Source: Sphingobium faniae
GTDB taxonomy: Bacteria > Pseudomonadota > Alphaproteobacteria > Sphingomonadales > Sphingomonadaceae
Length of the DNA: 60,282 nucleotides
Direction: 5' to 3'
Assembly: GCA_900100475.1 (NCBI GenBank)
Contig: FMTU01000016.1
Span: forward strand, 1-60,282
Shown: in pieces, positions 1 to 8,918 of the stretch
How positions within the stretch are numbered: position 1 is the stretch's first letter
Layout: each line of letters opens with the position of its first letter
Notes under the pieces: model-generated
What the model saw: the letters and a program-made list of their open reading frames with translations, nothing else
What the model was told of the DNA's origin: nothing
Database searches by the model: none
Translations under genes and position numbers: made by a program

Positions 1-259
1 CACGGTCGCCCGATAATTGCTCAAACAGAAGGTCGAAGACCCCTTTCACCGCCCACCGACGAAAACGACGGAAACAGGAGTTCCAGTTGCCGAAGCTCTC
101 CGGCAAATCTCTCCATGGCGCTCCGGTCCCAGCAACCCACAAAACCGCTTCGAGAAATCTACGATTGTCCGCAGCCGAACGGCCTCGGTCCCCAACTTTA
201 CCGGGAAGCACGGGGCGAACCCGCTCCCACTGCTCGTCGCTTAATCCGTGTCGATCCAA
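1..259 (-). CDS. IS5-family transposase, N-terminal part (runs off window)
   Basis: The minus-strand translation reads without stops for about 86 residues. It carries the hallmarks of the IS5/IS427 N-terminal domain (DUF4096 type): LSDEQWERVRPVLP near the start, then GRSAADNRRFLEAVLWV, and a TGAPWRDLPESFGNWNS stretch followed by a FRRW motif. The catalytic DDE region would lie beyond the left edge. I chose a TTG start at 259-257 because an AAGGGAG ribosome-binding sequence sits about seven bases upstream and there is no ATG in frame. The element probably moved into the acyl-CoA dehydrogenase gene on its right. Whether the full transposase is intact cannot be judged. Confidence 0.8.
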   Translation of the reverse strand, partial: MDRHGLSDEQWERVRPVLPGKVGDRGRSAADNRRFLEAVLWVAGTGAPWRDLPESFGNWNSCFRRFRRWAVKGVFDLLFEQLSGDR

Positions 260-331
260 GATGGCGCTCCCTTCGCCAGTCTTGAATCCGATCCGCGCGG
301 AAAAAGGAATCCCTTAAATGTCCACACGCCT
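1..331 (-). mobile_element. Left-over end of an IS5-family (IS427-like) insertion sequence
   Basis: The first 259 bases encode, on the minus strand, the N-terminus of an IS5-type transposase. The segment from 260 to about 331 looks like the element's non-coding terminus. The probable terminal inverted repeat lies near 311-331, because the reading frame of the interrupted acyl-CoA dehydrogenase resumes at about 331. The other end of the element is outside the window, so the exact boundaries and the target duplication cannot be confirmed here. The family is recognised from the transposase; the boundary is inferred. Confidence 0.75.
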
Positions 332-1173
332 TAGAAGGCGACGCCGAATTTTTCGCACGTATCGCCTATGAGATGGGCCGTTCGCTCGCCCCGACCGCGC
401 ATGTCGATGCCATGCCGGTTCAGGCGTTGCTCGGCCGTTCGGGCGTGTCGGTCGGCTTTGACGGTCCCGTCCCGGCCGCCAATGCCTCGGTCGCGGTGCG
501 GCGCGGTGAGCAGGTGGTGATCGAACCGCTGAGCGGCCCCCCCCGGCGCACGGCGGCAGGCGATTTTCTGGTCGATCATGTGTCCGGCCAGGATGGCGAG
601 GTTGTCGGCGACGCGGCGCTGGCCGACCGGCTTTTGCGTTTTCGCGCCCTGACCGATGCCGCCCGGCTGGTCGGCGCGGGGCAGGCGTTGCTCGCCTATG
701 GCGCCGACTATGCCAGGGAGCGCGAGCAGTTCGGCAAGATCATCGGCACATATCAGGGCGTGGCCCATCGCCTGAGCCGCGCGGCCGGCGAACTGGATGC
801 GGCCGAACTGTTGGTGCGCAAGGCCGCATTCACCGCTTCGGTGGAGCATGGCGGCGATGGCGCGCCGCCGTCGCATTTCGCGATCATGGTGTGGACCAAG
901 GCGATTGCGGCTGCGCGCTTCGTTTCGACGAATGTGCATCAGACCTTCGGCGGCAATGGTTTCGCGATGGAATATGATGTGCAACTCTACAGCCGCCGCC
1001 TGCGCAACTGGGCGATGCGCGGCCCCCGACCGGGCGCGCAACTGGCGGACCTCGCTCGCATGGCGCTCCATCCGGCGCGGCGCGAAGCGATGACGATGCT
1101 GTGGCATTATGAGACCGGCATGCCGCTGCCGCGCTGGGCGCGTGAAGCGGATGCGCCGGACGGCAAGGTGTAA
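331..1173 (+). pseudogene. Acyl-CoA dehydrogenase, 5' end removed by IS insertion
   Basis: From about 331 an open frame runs into the ATG at 373 and on to 1173, giving about 280 residues of acyl-CoA dehydrogenase. The helical C-terminal domain is clear: AREREQFGKIIGTYQGVAHR at about residues 115-135 from the ATG, and a TFGGNGFAMEYDVQLYSRR stretch near the end. The N-terminal alpha domain and most of the flavin-binding middle domain are missing, and the in-frame codons begin exactly where the IS end is expected. I therefore read this as a gene broken by the IS. A shortened product starting at ATG 373 could still be made, but it would lack much of the FAD and substrate pocket. It precedes a second acyl-CoA dehydrogenase on the same strand, so the two probably formed one operon. 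Confidence 0.8.
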
Positions 1174-1291
1174 GCGATTCGAATGGCGGGACTTCTCTCA
1201 CGACCCTGTTGATTGCCGCAGGCAGGCGGATGCCGCCCGGTTTTTGAAATAAGAGCGCCGGCTGAGTGACGCTGCGCATGGGAGAAATGCG

Positions 1292-3466
1292 ATGCATGAT
1301 GGGGATGCCAATTCCGAAGAGCAAATGGTCGTCGATGCCCTGCGGGCCATGCTCGCGGAGCATTGGCGGGCGGACCGGCCGGACAATCTTGCGGCTGTCT
1401 GGTCCGAATTTTCGGCGCAGGGCTTTGCCGAACTGGGTGACGGCACGCTCGGCCTTGCCGTTTGCGCGTCGCGGGAACTGGGGCGGGCGGCCTGTCCGCT
1501 GCCCTTCATTCCTGCCGTGGTGGCGAACATCTTGCGGGCGCGGCTGGGCCTTGGCGACGCCGTGCTGCCCATGGGAGCATATGCGATCGCTTTTGGCGTG
1601 TGGGACGGCGACCGGGGAGCGGGCAAGGCGACCTGCGCGAATGGGAAGGTGAACGGCCAGTTCCACTTTGTCGAGGATATGGAAATCGCTGGCACGGTGA
1701 TCGCCCTGACGGATGATGGGCTGTGCGTCGTAAAGCAGGGGGAGGCGATGGAGCGTGTTCTGACTCCCGGCCTTGCGGTTCCGCCATTGTCGGATGTGCG
1801 CATGAACGGCGCGCCCGCGACCGTCATTCCGGTCGACCCCGCCATTTTGGAAGATATAGCGAGGATCGCCCGGTTGCTGCTCGTGGCGCGGGCGGAGGGC
1901 GCATGTCGCCGCGCCTTCGAACTGGTGAAGGACCATGTGCAGCAGCGCGTCCAGTTCGGACAGGCGCTCGCGCGGTTCCAGGCCATGCAGCACAAACTGG
2001 CCGACTGCTTCCTCGCGCTCCAGACAACCGATCTGCTGGTGCGGGAGGCGACGAAAAGTTGCGATCAGGGCTTGGCGTCCGCGTCTTTCCAGACCGATGC
2101 GGCGATCGTCTGCGCGGCGATGCATCTGCGCCGCGCCTCGTTCGAGGTGCAACATGCCTTTGGCGCGATCGGCTATGCCGAAGAGCATGAAGCGCCACGC
2201 CTGTTTCGCCGTGTCCAGTCCGATCTGGCGCGCATGGGCGGTCAGCGCCGGGCGGCTGCCGCGCTGGGCGCCCATATGCTCGACAGAGGAGGGGCAGCCT
2301 TTCCGGACCGTGATCTGGGGGCGAACGCCACGGCCCTGCGCGTGGAAATCCGGCGGTGGCTGGCGGCCAACTGGACCGAGGAAAACCGGGCGGAGGAGCG
2401 TGCGCGACCCTTTCAACTGCGCGGCCGTCATCAAGCGTTCAGCCGCAGGCTGGGCGGCGATGGCTGGCTGTCGCTGGCCTGGCCGCCCGAAGCGGGGGGG
2501 CGTGGCGGCTCGCCGCTGGAGCAATTGACGCTGGTCGAGGAATTGACTCTGTCCGGCGCGCCGATCAGCGGCATCGTCGCATCGGCCTGGTTGCTGGCGC
2601 CGGAGATCATTCGCCACGGCAGTTCCTGGCTCCAGGATCAACTGTTGCCCGGCATCCGCAAGGGCGAGTTGAGCTTCGCGCTCGGCTATTCGGAACCCGA
2701 AGCGGGATCGGACCTCACCAATCTGCGCACCCGCGCAGTGCGAGACGGCGACGATTATCTGATCACCGGGCAGAAGCTGTGGGGCACGGGCACGGAGTTC
2801 GCGACCCATATCGTGCTGGCCGCGCGCACCGATCCCGATGCGCGCGGAAGCCGTGGCATCAGCGTCTTCATCGTGCCCGTCGATCTTCCCGGCATCACGA
2901 TCGTCCCTGGCTATGCGATGTATGGTCATACTTTCTGCACGCAATTCTACGACGAGGTGCGCGTCCCTGCCCATTACATGCTGGGCGCGGAGGATGGCGG
3001 CTGGGCCGTGCTGACCGGCGCTCTGGCGGCGGAGCGGGTGCAGATGGGGGGCAGCATCATCAAGGTCCAGCGGACGTTCGAACGGCTGTGCGATCAGGTC
3101 GCGTCGGATGAGGCGCTGGCGCGGGACAGTGAAGTACGTTCAATGCTGGGCCAGTTCGCTGCGGAGATCGAAGCGGCGCGGCAATTGTCGCTCCATTCGG
3201 TCCGGATGCTGGAGGCGGGCCGAGTTCCGCTGGTGGAAGGCGCCATGACCAAGCTCTTCTCCGGCGATCTGACGGAGCGTTTCGCCCGCGCCGCGATAGA
3301 TATATTGGGAACGAGCGGAACATTTGGAGAAGAGGCGCCCGACGCGCCGCTCGATGGCCTGATCGAATGGACTTTGCGGCAATCAGTGATGATGGTCATT
3401 GGTGGAGGCGCTGCCGAGGTGCAGAAGAGCATCGTCGCGCAGCGTGGACTGGACTTGCCGCGATAA
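1292..3466 (+). CDS. Double-domain (fused) acyl-CoA dehydrogenase
   Basis: The 724-residue protein is about twice the usual acyl-CoA dehydrogenase length. Residues 1-330 form one ACAD-like half, with a C-terminal helical domain containing QQRVQFGQALARFQAMQHKLADC and an HAFGAIGYAEEHE motif. Residues 345-724 form a second, fuller half with the flavin/substrate signature GYSEPEAGSDLTNLRTRA. In the second half the canonical C-terminal catalytic Glu of the MCAD type is replaced by Gly (IGGGAAEVQK), but a Glu at position 581 in AAERVQMGG lies where isovaleryl-CoA dehydrogenase-type enzymes keep theirs. The first half appears to lack a catalytic base. This layout resembles a fusion of the alpha and beta subunits of heteromeric steroid-type ACADs. 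That function is inferred, and the acyl-CoA substrate is unknown. Confidence 0.85.
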   Translation: MHDGDANSEEQMVVDALRAMLAEHWRADRPDNLAAVWSEFSAQGFAELGDGTLGLAVCASRELGRAACPLPFIPAVVANILRARLGLGDAVLPMGAYAIAFGVWDGDRGAGKATCANGKVNGQFHFVEDMEIAGTVIALTDDGLCVVKQGEAMERVLTPGLAVPPLSDVRMNGAPATVIPVDPAILEDIARIARLLLVARAEGACRRAFELVKDHVQQRVQFGQALARFQAMQHKLADCFLALQTTDLLVREATKSCDQGLASASFQTDAAIVCAAMHLRRASFEVQHAFGAIGYAEEHEAPRLFRRVQSDLARMGGQRRAAAALGAHMLDRGGAAFPDRDLGANATALRVEIRRWLAANWTEENRAEERARPFQLRGRHQAFSRRLGGDGWLSLAWPPEAGGRGGSPLEQLTLVEELTLSGAPISGIVASAWLLAPEIIRHGSSWLQDQLLPGIRKGELSFALGYSEPEAGSDLTNLRTRAVRDGDDYLITGQKLWGTGTEFATHIVLAARTDPDARGSRGISVFIVPVDLPGITIVPGYAMYGHTFCTQFYDEVRVPAHYMLGAEDGGWAVLTGALAAERVQMGGSIIKVQRTFERLCDQVASDEALARDSEVRSMLGQFAAEIEAARQLSLHSVRMLEAGRVPLVEGAMTKLFSGDLTERFARAAIDILGTSGTFGEEAPDAPLDGLIEWTLRQSVMMVIGGGAAEVQKSIVAQRGLDLPR

Positions 3467-3653
3467 GAATCAGCAGGACGCGCCGGTTGTCGAATCCGGG
3501 GAAAGCGGATTCATGACATGCGCCCTCCCGTTGCCGTTATGTCGGTATGCAAGGCGGCCAAGCAGCACTGGCCTTGGGGCCGCGAATGGGCTAGAAGGTC
3601 GCTAACTATATGAACCATCTTATAGCTGAAACGAACCAAGAGTTGGAATAATC

Positions 3654-4898
3654 ATGACCCAAATTCGTGTCCCTCGCGAGATTCCCGCACTGACGCCGCC
3701 GCCTCCCCATGTTTCGCCGGAACTGGTGTATGACGTGGACATCTTCAACCTGCCCCATGCCAAGGAAGGCGTGCACGCCGCCTGGAAGCGCATTCAGAAG
3801 GAAGCGCCGCGCATCTTCTGGACGCCGCGAAACGGCGGTTACTGGATGGTGACGCAGGCGCGGGACGTGCTTGCGGTGCAAAATGATGCGGTGGGCTTTT
3901 CCATGCGGGCGTCGCTGGTGCCGAACAATCCGCGGCCCTATCCCGCGCCGCCGATGGACATGGACCCGCCCGAGCATGGAAAGTGGCGCATCCTGATCTC
4001 CCCGGCTTTCTCGCCCAAGGCGATTCAGGCGGCGGAAGACATGGTGCGTAAGTTCGCCATCGACCTGATCGAAGGTTTCGCGCCGCGCGGCGAGTGCGAA
4101 TTCGTGTCCGAATTCACCTCGGTCCTGCCGATCATCGTTTTCCTGACGATGATGGAATTGCCGCTCGAAGATCGCGAGATGCTGCTTCCTTACGCCAGTG
4201 CGATCGTTCGTTCGCCTGAGCCGACGAAGATCCACGAGGCGCGCCTGGGACTCAAGGCCTATATCGAGAAGGCTGTGGCCGACCGGGAAGCCAATCCGCG
4301 CGATGACCTGATCACCAAGATCATCAATGCCAAGGTCGATGGCGAACAGATTCCGCATGACATGGCGGTCGGCATGCTCGCGCTCCTGCTTTCAGGCGGC
4401 CTCGATACGGTGAAGAACCTTATGGGCTTCATCTGCATTTCGCTGGCCCAACAGCCCGAACTGCAGCGCCGTCTGCGTGACGAGCCTTCGATCATCCCGC
4501 ACGCCATCGAGGAACTCTGCCGCCGTCACGGCGTGTCGAACACCGCTCGCCTGGTGACGCGCGACATGGAATTTGCTGGCGTCCGGTTGAAGGAAGGCGA
4601 TCAGATTCAGCAATTCAGCGCCTTGGTCGGTCTGGATGATGAGACGGTTCCCGATCCGATGAAGATTGATTTCGATCGTCCCGCCCCCATTCCCCACGCG
4701 ACCTTCGGCAACGGACCCCATCGCTGCCCCGGTTCCATCCTGGCGAAGAAGGAATTGCTGGTCTGGTTGCAGGAATGGTTCACCCGCATTCCGGAATTTC
4801 GCATCAAGGCGGGCACTACGCCGCAGCAGGATGCCAGCATGGTGAACGTCGTTTCGCAGGTCTGGCTGTCCTGGGATATAGCCGACAGCAAGGCATGA
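3654..4898 (+). CDS. Cytochrome P450 of the CYP101 (P450cam-like) family
   Basis: The 414-residue protein aligns along its length with camphor 5-monooxygenase. Its N-terminus contains PPHVSPELVYDVDIFN, the I helix has GGLDTVKN with Thr252, the ExxR pair is Glu287/Arg290, and the haem loop FGNGPHRCPG has its ligand at Cys358. A Tyr at position 96 sits where P450cam has the Tyr that hydrogen-bonds camphor. The family hydroxylates unactivated C-H bonds using electrons from a [2Fe-2S] ferredoxin and a ferredoxin reductase. Neither partner gene is present in this window. The likely substrate is a monoterpenoid- or norisoprenoid-like ketone, but this is inference. The gene follows the fused ACAD after a 187-base gap and ends in a large palindrome and a convergent terminator. 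Confidence 0.9.
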   Translation: MTQIRVPREIPALTPPPPHVSPELVYDVDIFNLPHAKEGVHAAWKRIQKEAPRIFWTPRNGGYWMVTQARDVLAVQNDAVGFSMRASLVPNNPRPYPAPPMDMDPPEHGKWRILISPAFSPKAIQAAEDMVRKFAIDLIEGFAPRGECEFVSEFTSVLPIIVFLTMMELPLEDREMLLPYASAIVRSPEPTKIHEARLGLKAYIEKAVADREANPRDDLITKIINAKVDGEQIPHDMAVGMLALLLSGGLDTVKNLMGFICISLAQQPELQRRLRDEPSIIPHAIEELCRRHGVSNTARLVTRDMEFAGVRLKEGDQIQQFSALVGLDDETVPDPMKIDFDRPAPIPHATFGNGPHRCPGSILAKKELLVWLQEWFTRIPEFRIKAGTTPQQDASMVNVVSQVWLSWDIADSKA

Positions 4899-4904
4899 TC
4901 CAGA

Positions 4905-4932
4905 CGCCGCGCACCGGCGCCGGTGCGCGGCG
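4905..4932. other. Perfect 28-base palindrome after the P450 gene
   Basis: The 14 bases from 4905 are followed at once by their exact reverse complement, so the transcript could form a very stable hairpin seven bases past the P450 stop codon. No T-run follows on the plus strand, so it is not a classical intrinsic terminator. It could protect the 3' end of the message or work as a weak terminator. Confidence 0.6.
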
Positions 4933-4956
4933 CGTGTCAGGCTTGGGCGGCGGGCC

Positions 4957-4995
4957 AAAAAAACCGCGGCCGAGCGTGTTGAACGCCCGGCCGCG
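4957..4995 (-). terminator. Intrinsic terminator of the thiolase gene
   Basis: Read on the minus strand, an 8-base GC stem (CGCGGCCG pairing at 4988-4995 and 4965-4972) is followed by G and seven T residues (4957-4963). It lies 12 bases past the thiolase stop codon and separates it from the convergent P450 gene. Confidence 0.8.
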
Positions 4996-5006
4996 ACTTT
5001 TCCCAT

Positions 5007-6188
5007 TCAGGCGCGTTCCCAGATCGCCGCAATTCCCTGACCGCCGCCGATGCACATCGTGGTGAGACCGTAGCGACCCTGCGTCCGCTGCAGTTCATGG
5101 ACCAACTTCGTCGCGATGATCGCGCCGGTCGCGCCCACCGGATGGCCGAGCGAAATGCCGCTGCCGTTCGGATTGACCCGGGCCGGATCGAATTCCAGTT
5201 GACGCGCGACGGCACAGGCCTGGGCCGCGAAAGCCTCATTCGCCTCGATCACGTCGAGATCGGCCACCTTGAGGCCCGACCGCTCCAGCGCCTGGCGGGT
5301 CGCGGGGACGGGGCCGATGCCCATGATCGACGGGTCGATGCCGGCATGGCCATAAGCGACGAGCCGCGCCATCGGCGTCAATTGATGTTTCCTGACCGCC
5401 GCTTCGCTCGCCAGCACCACGGCCGCGGCGCCGTCGTTGATGCCCGACGCATTGCCGGGCGTGACCGTGCCATTTTCCTTGCGGAATACCGGGCGCAATT
5501 TGCTCAATTCGTCAAGGCTGGCGTCCGTGCGGACAAATTCGTCCGTGGCAAAGGAAACGACGCCCTTGCGGCTCTTGAGTTCGACGGGCGCGATCTGGTC
5601 GCGGAAATAGCCCGCTTCCACGGCCCGGGCCGCGCGCTGCTGGCTTTCCAGCGCCAGCGCGTCCTGATCCTCGCGGCTGATGCCATATTGCTCCGCGATG
5701 TTCTCTGCCGTCACGCCCATATGATAGAGGTTGAACGGGTCGGTCAGCGCGCCGGTCAGCCCGTCGAGCATCGCCGCTTCACCCATTTTCTGACCCCAGC
5801 GGACGGCGGGAGCGAAATAGGCGGCCTGGCTCATCACTTCGGTGCCGCCCGCCAGAACGATCTCGCTGTCGCCGAGCAGGATCGACTGCGCGCCCGAGAT
5901 GATGGCTTGCAGGCCGGAGCCGCACAGCCGGTTCAAGGTCAGGGCCGGGGCTTCCTTGGGCACGCCCGCCGCCATGGCGGCGATGCGGGCGACATAGACA
6001 TCGCGCGGCGCGGTCGGGATCACATGGCCAAAGAAGACATTGCCGACCAGCGAGGGATCGACCTTCGCCCGCGTGAGCGCGGCGGTGGCCACATGGCCGC
6101 CCAGTTCACCGGGCTTCTGATCCTTCAGCGACCCGCCGAACGCGCCGATGCCAGTGCGGGCCGCGGCCACCAGGTAAACTTCCGTCAT
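5007..6188 (-). CDS. Acetyl-CoA C-acetyltransferase (thiolase II type)
   Basis: The 393-residue protein is full length for a PhaA/AtoB-type thiolase. The nucleophile is Cys89 in NRLCGSGLQ, followed by the GHP histidine (His349 in [10 protein letters not shown]) and the proton-relay Cys379 in MCIGGGQG. The enzyme cleaves a 3-ketoacyl-CoA with CoA, or condenses two acetyl-CoA. In this setting thiolytic cleavage of acetoacetyl-CoA or of a beta-oxidation product is likely. The gene stands alone between an intrinsic terminator and a 133-base upstream gap. That gap carries one copy of the AT-rich motif shared with four other promoters in the window, so it may belong to the same regulon. Confidence 0.92.
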   Translation of the reverse strand: MTEVYLVAAARTGIGAFGGSLKDQKPGELGGHVATAALTRAKVDPSLVGNVFFGHVIPTAPRDVYVARIAAMAAGVPKEAPALTLNRLCGSGLQAIISGAQSILLGDSEIVLAGGTEVMSQAAYFAPAVRWGQKMGEAAMLDGLTGALTDPFNLYHMGVTAENIAEQYGISREDQDALALESQQRAARAVEAGYFRDQIAPVELKSRKGVVSFATDEFVRTDASLDELSKLRPVFRKENGTVTPGNASGINDGAAAVVLASEAAVRKHQLTPMARLVAYGHAGIDPSIMGIGPVPATRQALERSGLKVADLDVIEANEAFAAQACAVARQLEFDPARVNPNGSGISLGHPVGATGAIIATKLVHELQRTQGRYGLTTMCIGGGQGIAAIWERA

Positions 6189-6256
6189 TTTTTCCGATCC
6201 TTTCCGTGCACCGGCCGTGCCGGAAAAACCCTCCGGGCAATGGTGCGATTGTCGAC

Positions 6257-6275
6257 ATAGATAGATAAGTTATAT
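6257..6275 (+). promoter_or_regulatory. Shared AT-rich motif, copy 1 (upstream of thiolase)
   Basis: The sequence ATAGATAGATAAGTTATAT matches the window consensus ATAGNTATATAAGTTAT at 15 of 16 defined positions. It lies 69-87 bases upstream of the thiolase start in the opposite orientation. The function, an operator or activator site, is inferred from recurrence only. Confidence 0.45.
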
Positions 6276-6321
6276 ATTATCGCCGATAGTCATGGCAAGC
6301 ATCGGCGGCGGACGGCTCCGT

Positions 6322-7131
6322 TCACTCCGGCAGGTTGGCCAGCAGTCGGTCGATGCGCGCCTGAACCCTCTCGGCTGATCCCGGATTGGTGAAGATGTGC
6401 AATCGATCCGCTTCGATCCCCGCCAGCGTCATATCGGCGACTCTCTGCGGAGAGATCGAGGCTTGGGCAGACTCGGCGGGCGCGGTGGCGCTGTCTTCCT
6501 GCTTTCCTTCGTCAGCCATGGCGCCTGGCCGGTGTCGAGCACTGTGGCGGATGTTGGTGGACACCAGCCCGGTGCACAAAACGCTGGCGCCCACTGGAAT
6601 GCCCAGCTCCGCCATTTCGGCCGCGATCGTCTCCGTCAGGGCGACAACAGCGTGCTTGGCTGCATTATAAGGGCCGTTGAAAGCGATGGTCGATACGCCC
6701 GCCATCGACGCGGTGTTCAGCACATGGCCACTACGCTGCTCGACAAGCAGGGGAAGGAAGGTGCGCAGGCCGTTGATCACGCCATGGAGGTTGATACCTA
6801 GCAGCCAGTCCCAATCGGTTGCCTCATGCGTCCAAAGCGGCCGGAAGGGCAGGATCACTCCGGCATTGTTGCACAGGATGTCGATGCGTCCAAAGCGCGC
6901 AAGGGCGGCGTCGCGTAACTGCTCGACCTCTTCCGGCCGGGAAACATCGCATCGGACAGTCAGGGCAGCGCCCGCGCCGCGCAGCCCCGCTGCGGCCGAT
7001 TGCAGGGCGGTTTCGTCAATATCGGCCATGACGACGTTGAGGCCGCGCGTTGCGAAGGCGGCGGCCAGTGCAAGGCCGATTCCCGATGCCGCGCCGGTTA
7101 TGACGGCGGTCTGGCCGGTTTTCAGTTCCAC
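6322..7131 (-). CDS. Short-chain dehydrogenase/reductase
   Basis: The 269-residue classical SDR has the dinucleotide-binding motif TGAASGIG near residue 13, NNAG near 90, and the catalytic YNAAK motif near 155 with a preceding Ser in NTASMAG. An acidic residue after the second strand (ADIDE) favours NAD(H). The C-terminal 60 residues carry an insertion rich in Ala, Glu and Asp, and the sequence ends with a substrate-region tail seen in SDRs described as acting on alcohols of various sizes. It lies 80 bases downstream of the MFS gene on the same strand and may be co-transcribed with it. The likely role is oxidation of a secondary alcohol or 3-hydroxyacyl group; the substrate is not known. Confidence 0.85.
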   Translation of the reverse strand: MELKTGQTAVITGAASGIGLALAAAFATRGLNVVMADIDETALQSAAAGLRGAGAALTVRCDVSRPEEVEQLRDAALARFGRIDILCNNAGVILPFRPLWTHEATDWDWLLGINLHGVINGLRTFLPLLVEQRSGHVLNTASMAGVSTIAFNGPYNAAKHAVVALTETIAAEMAELGIPVGASVLCTGLVSTNIRHSARHRPGAMADEGKQEDSATAPAESAQASISPQRVADMTLAGIEADRLHIFTNPGSAERVQARIDRLLANLPE

Positions 7132-7211
7132 GTCCGATATCCAAACATAGCAAATAAGGTAATTGATCTATGCCGTTTCGAGCGGCAGGTAAAGCCGAAC
7201 CATGCGGCAGG

Positions 7212-8843
7212 TCAGCCGCCTTGATCCGGGGATTCCGCGCGCCAGCGGACCGATCCGAATGGCCGCTCCAGCCAGCGTTCCACCTCCACATGCGCGCCGT
7301 CGGCGAGAAAGTCTCTGGACCGCTGCTGAATGATCATTTCTTCCGCCGTGCAGCGACTTCGCTGGCGCAGATAATCGTGCCAGGTCGGAGTGCGGTAACG
7401 TTCGACCCAGCGTTCCGGATCGTTGATGTTGCGGCTGAGTGACCAGTCATAGGCGCCATTGCGGGCGCGAATGCGCTGGATCTGCCGCATCAGGTCGTAG
7501 AATTCGCGGGCCTGTTCCGATGGCACACGATAGGCGAGTTCGATGATGATCGGCCCGCTGCGGCCGGTAATGCCGAGATTCACTTCCGGATCGGCCAGCG
7601 GCTCGTCAAGCGACCGGGCGGCGTTTTCGCGGTCTGCGATCGGCAGGACCAGCCCCATGAGCGGCGAGATCAGCAGAATGGTGGCGGCGGTCAACAGCGC
7701 CGTCTGGGTGCCATGCTGTTGCGCCACGATGCCCCAGATCGCTGCGCCGCCCGCGATGCCGCCCGCGACGGTCGCGTTCAGCGCCGCCACCGCTCGCCCT
7801 GTGACCCAGCGCGGGACGAAGAGTTGAACCGCGATGTTGACCGTCGTCACCTGAATCATCCAGGCGCCGCCCGCGATGAGCAGCACGATCGACGTCGCCG
7901 CCAGGTTGTGACTGATGGCGAGGCACGCGACGCACGCGGCCAGCACCAGGCTGCATCCCGATACGACCCGCTCGTTCCCGAACCGCCGGATCGGCTGGAG
8001 GATGAAAATGGCGGCGACGGCGCCGAAGCCGAAAAAGCCGAGCATGACGCCGAACACGCGGGCGCTGCCGCCCAGCATGTCGCGCGCGATCAGGGGCATC
8101 ATCGACAGGAGCGCGGCGCCCAATATGCCGGTGACGACAGAGCGGACGATGGCCGTTCGCACTGGCTGCATGTGGACGATGTAACGCATTCCCGACATCA
8201 TCGCCCGGCCCAGGCGTTCGGGCGGAAGCCGAGTGGGCAGCGGGGTCCGCCGCCAGGCGAGCAAGGCGAGCAGGACCGGGAAATAGCACAGGAAATTGGC
8301 GGCGAACGCCGCTGTCGCACCGGCCGTGGCGACGATGGCGCCGCCCAGCGCCGGACCGAAGCTGCGCGCGACATTGTAGCTGATGCCGTTCAGCGCGACC
8401 GCCTGAGGCAGGAGATTCGGGGGAACCTGCTCGCCGGGGGAAGACTGCCAGGCCGGGCCGTAGAGCGCCATACCGCATCCGATGAAGAAACACATGCCCA
8501 GCAGCGACCAGGGCGTGATCAGCCCGGCGAGAGAGAGCAGCGTCAGGATCAACGCGCCCCCAAGCGCGATGCTGAGTGCCGCGATCTGCGACTTGCGGCG
8601 ATCATACATGTCAGCGATCGCGCCGGCGGGGATGGCCAACAGCGCCATCGGCAGGAAAGTTGCCGTCTGCACCATCGCGACCATGCTGGGCGTCGATATC
8701 TCTGCCATGACCCAGGCCGATCCGACGCCCTGGATCAGCGCTCCGGTGTTGGAGATGAGACTGGCCAGCCAGATGTTGCGGAAGGTGGGAACGACGAGTG
8801 GTGCGAAAACGCCAGCCTTATGCGGCTGTTGCGGGTGATTCAT
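7212..8843 (-). CDS. MFS transporter, EntS-like (MFS_3) family
   Basis: The 543-residue protein has about 12 hydrophobic segments in residues 15-420, with the loop motif GAIADMYDRRKSQ between helices 2 and 3. A cytoplasmic tail of about 120 residues follows (IELAYRVPSEQAREFYDLM and later TPTWHDYLRQRSR). This arrangement of an exporter core and a small alpha/beta tail is typical of MFS_3 members annotated as enterobactin-exporter-like. The probable role is export of a small organic molecule, such as an inhibitory pathway intermediate. It faces the LysR gene 75 bases upstream on the same strand and precedes the SDR. The substrate is unknown. Confidence 0.85.
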   Translation of the reverse strand: MNHPQQPHKAGVFAPLVVPTFRNIWLASLISNTGALIQGVGSAWVMAEISTPSMVAMVQTATFLPMALLAIPAGAIADMYDRRKSQIAALSIALGGALILTLLSLAGLITPWSLLGMCFFIGCGMALYGPAWQSSPGEQVPPNLLPQAVALNGISYNVARSFGPALGGAIVATAGATAAFAANFLCYFPVLLALLAWRRTPLPTRLPPERLGRAMMSGMRYIVHMQPVRTAIVRSVVTGILGAALLSMMPLIARDMLGGSARVFGVMLGFFGFGAVAAIFILQPIRRFGNERVVSGCSLVLAACVACLAISHNLAATSIVLLIAGGAWMIQVTTVNIAVQLFVPRWVTGRAVAALNATVAGGIAGGAAIWGIVAQQHGTQTALLTAATILLISPLMGLVLPIADRENAARSLDEPLADPEVNLGITGRSGPIIIELAYRVPSEQAREFYDLMRQIQRIRARNGAYDWSLSRNINDPERWVERYRTPTWHDYLRQRSRCTAEEMIIQQRSRDFLADGAHVEVERWLERPFGSVRWRAESPDQGG

Positions 8844-8918
8844 TGTGCCTTCCCATGATTTTCAGGAAAGTTAGTGGGATTGAGTGGACTTGAGAAGCGG
8901 TCCCTTCGCGAAATGCGA

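Noticed and set aside
3467..3653. Small gene in the gap between the fused ACAD and CYP101
   Set aside because: The only open frames there are continuations of shadow frames, with no ribosome-binding sequence or family resemblance.
7212..8843. The 120-residue C-terminal tail of the MFS exporter as a novel fusion
   Set aside because: This tail is common in the MFS_3/EntS-like family, so it is not unusual.
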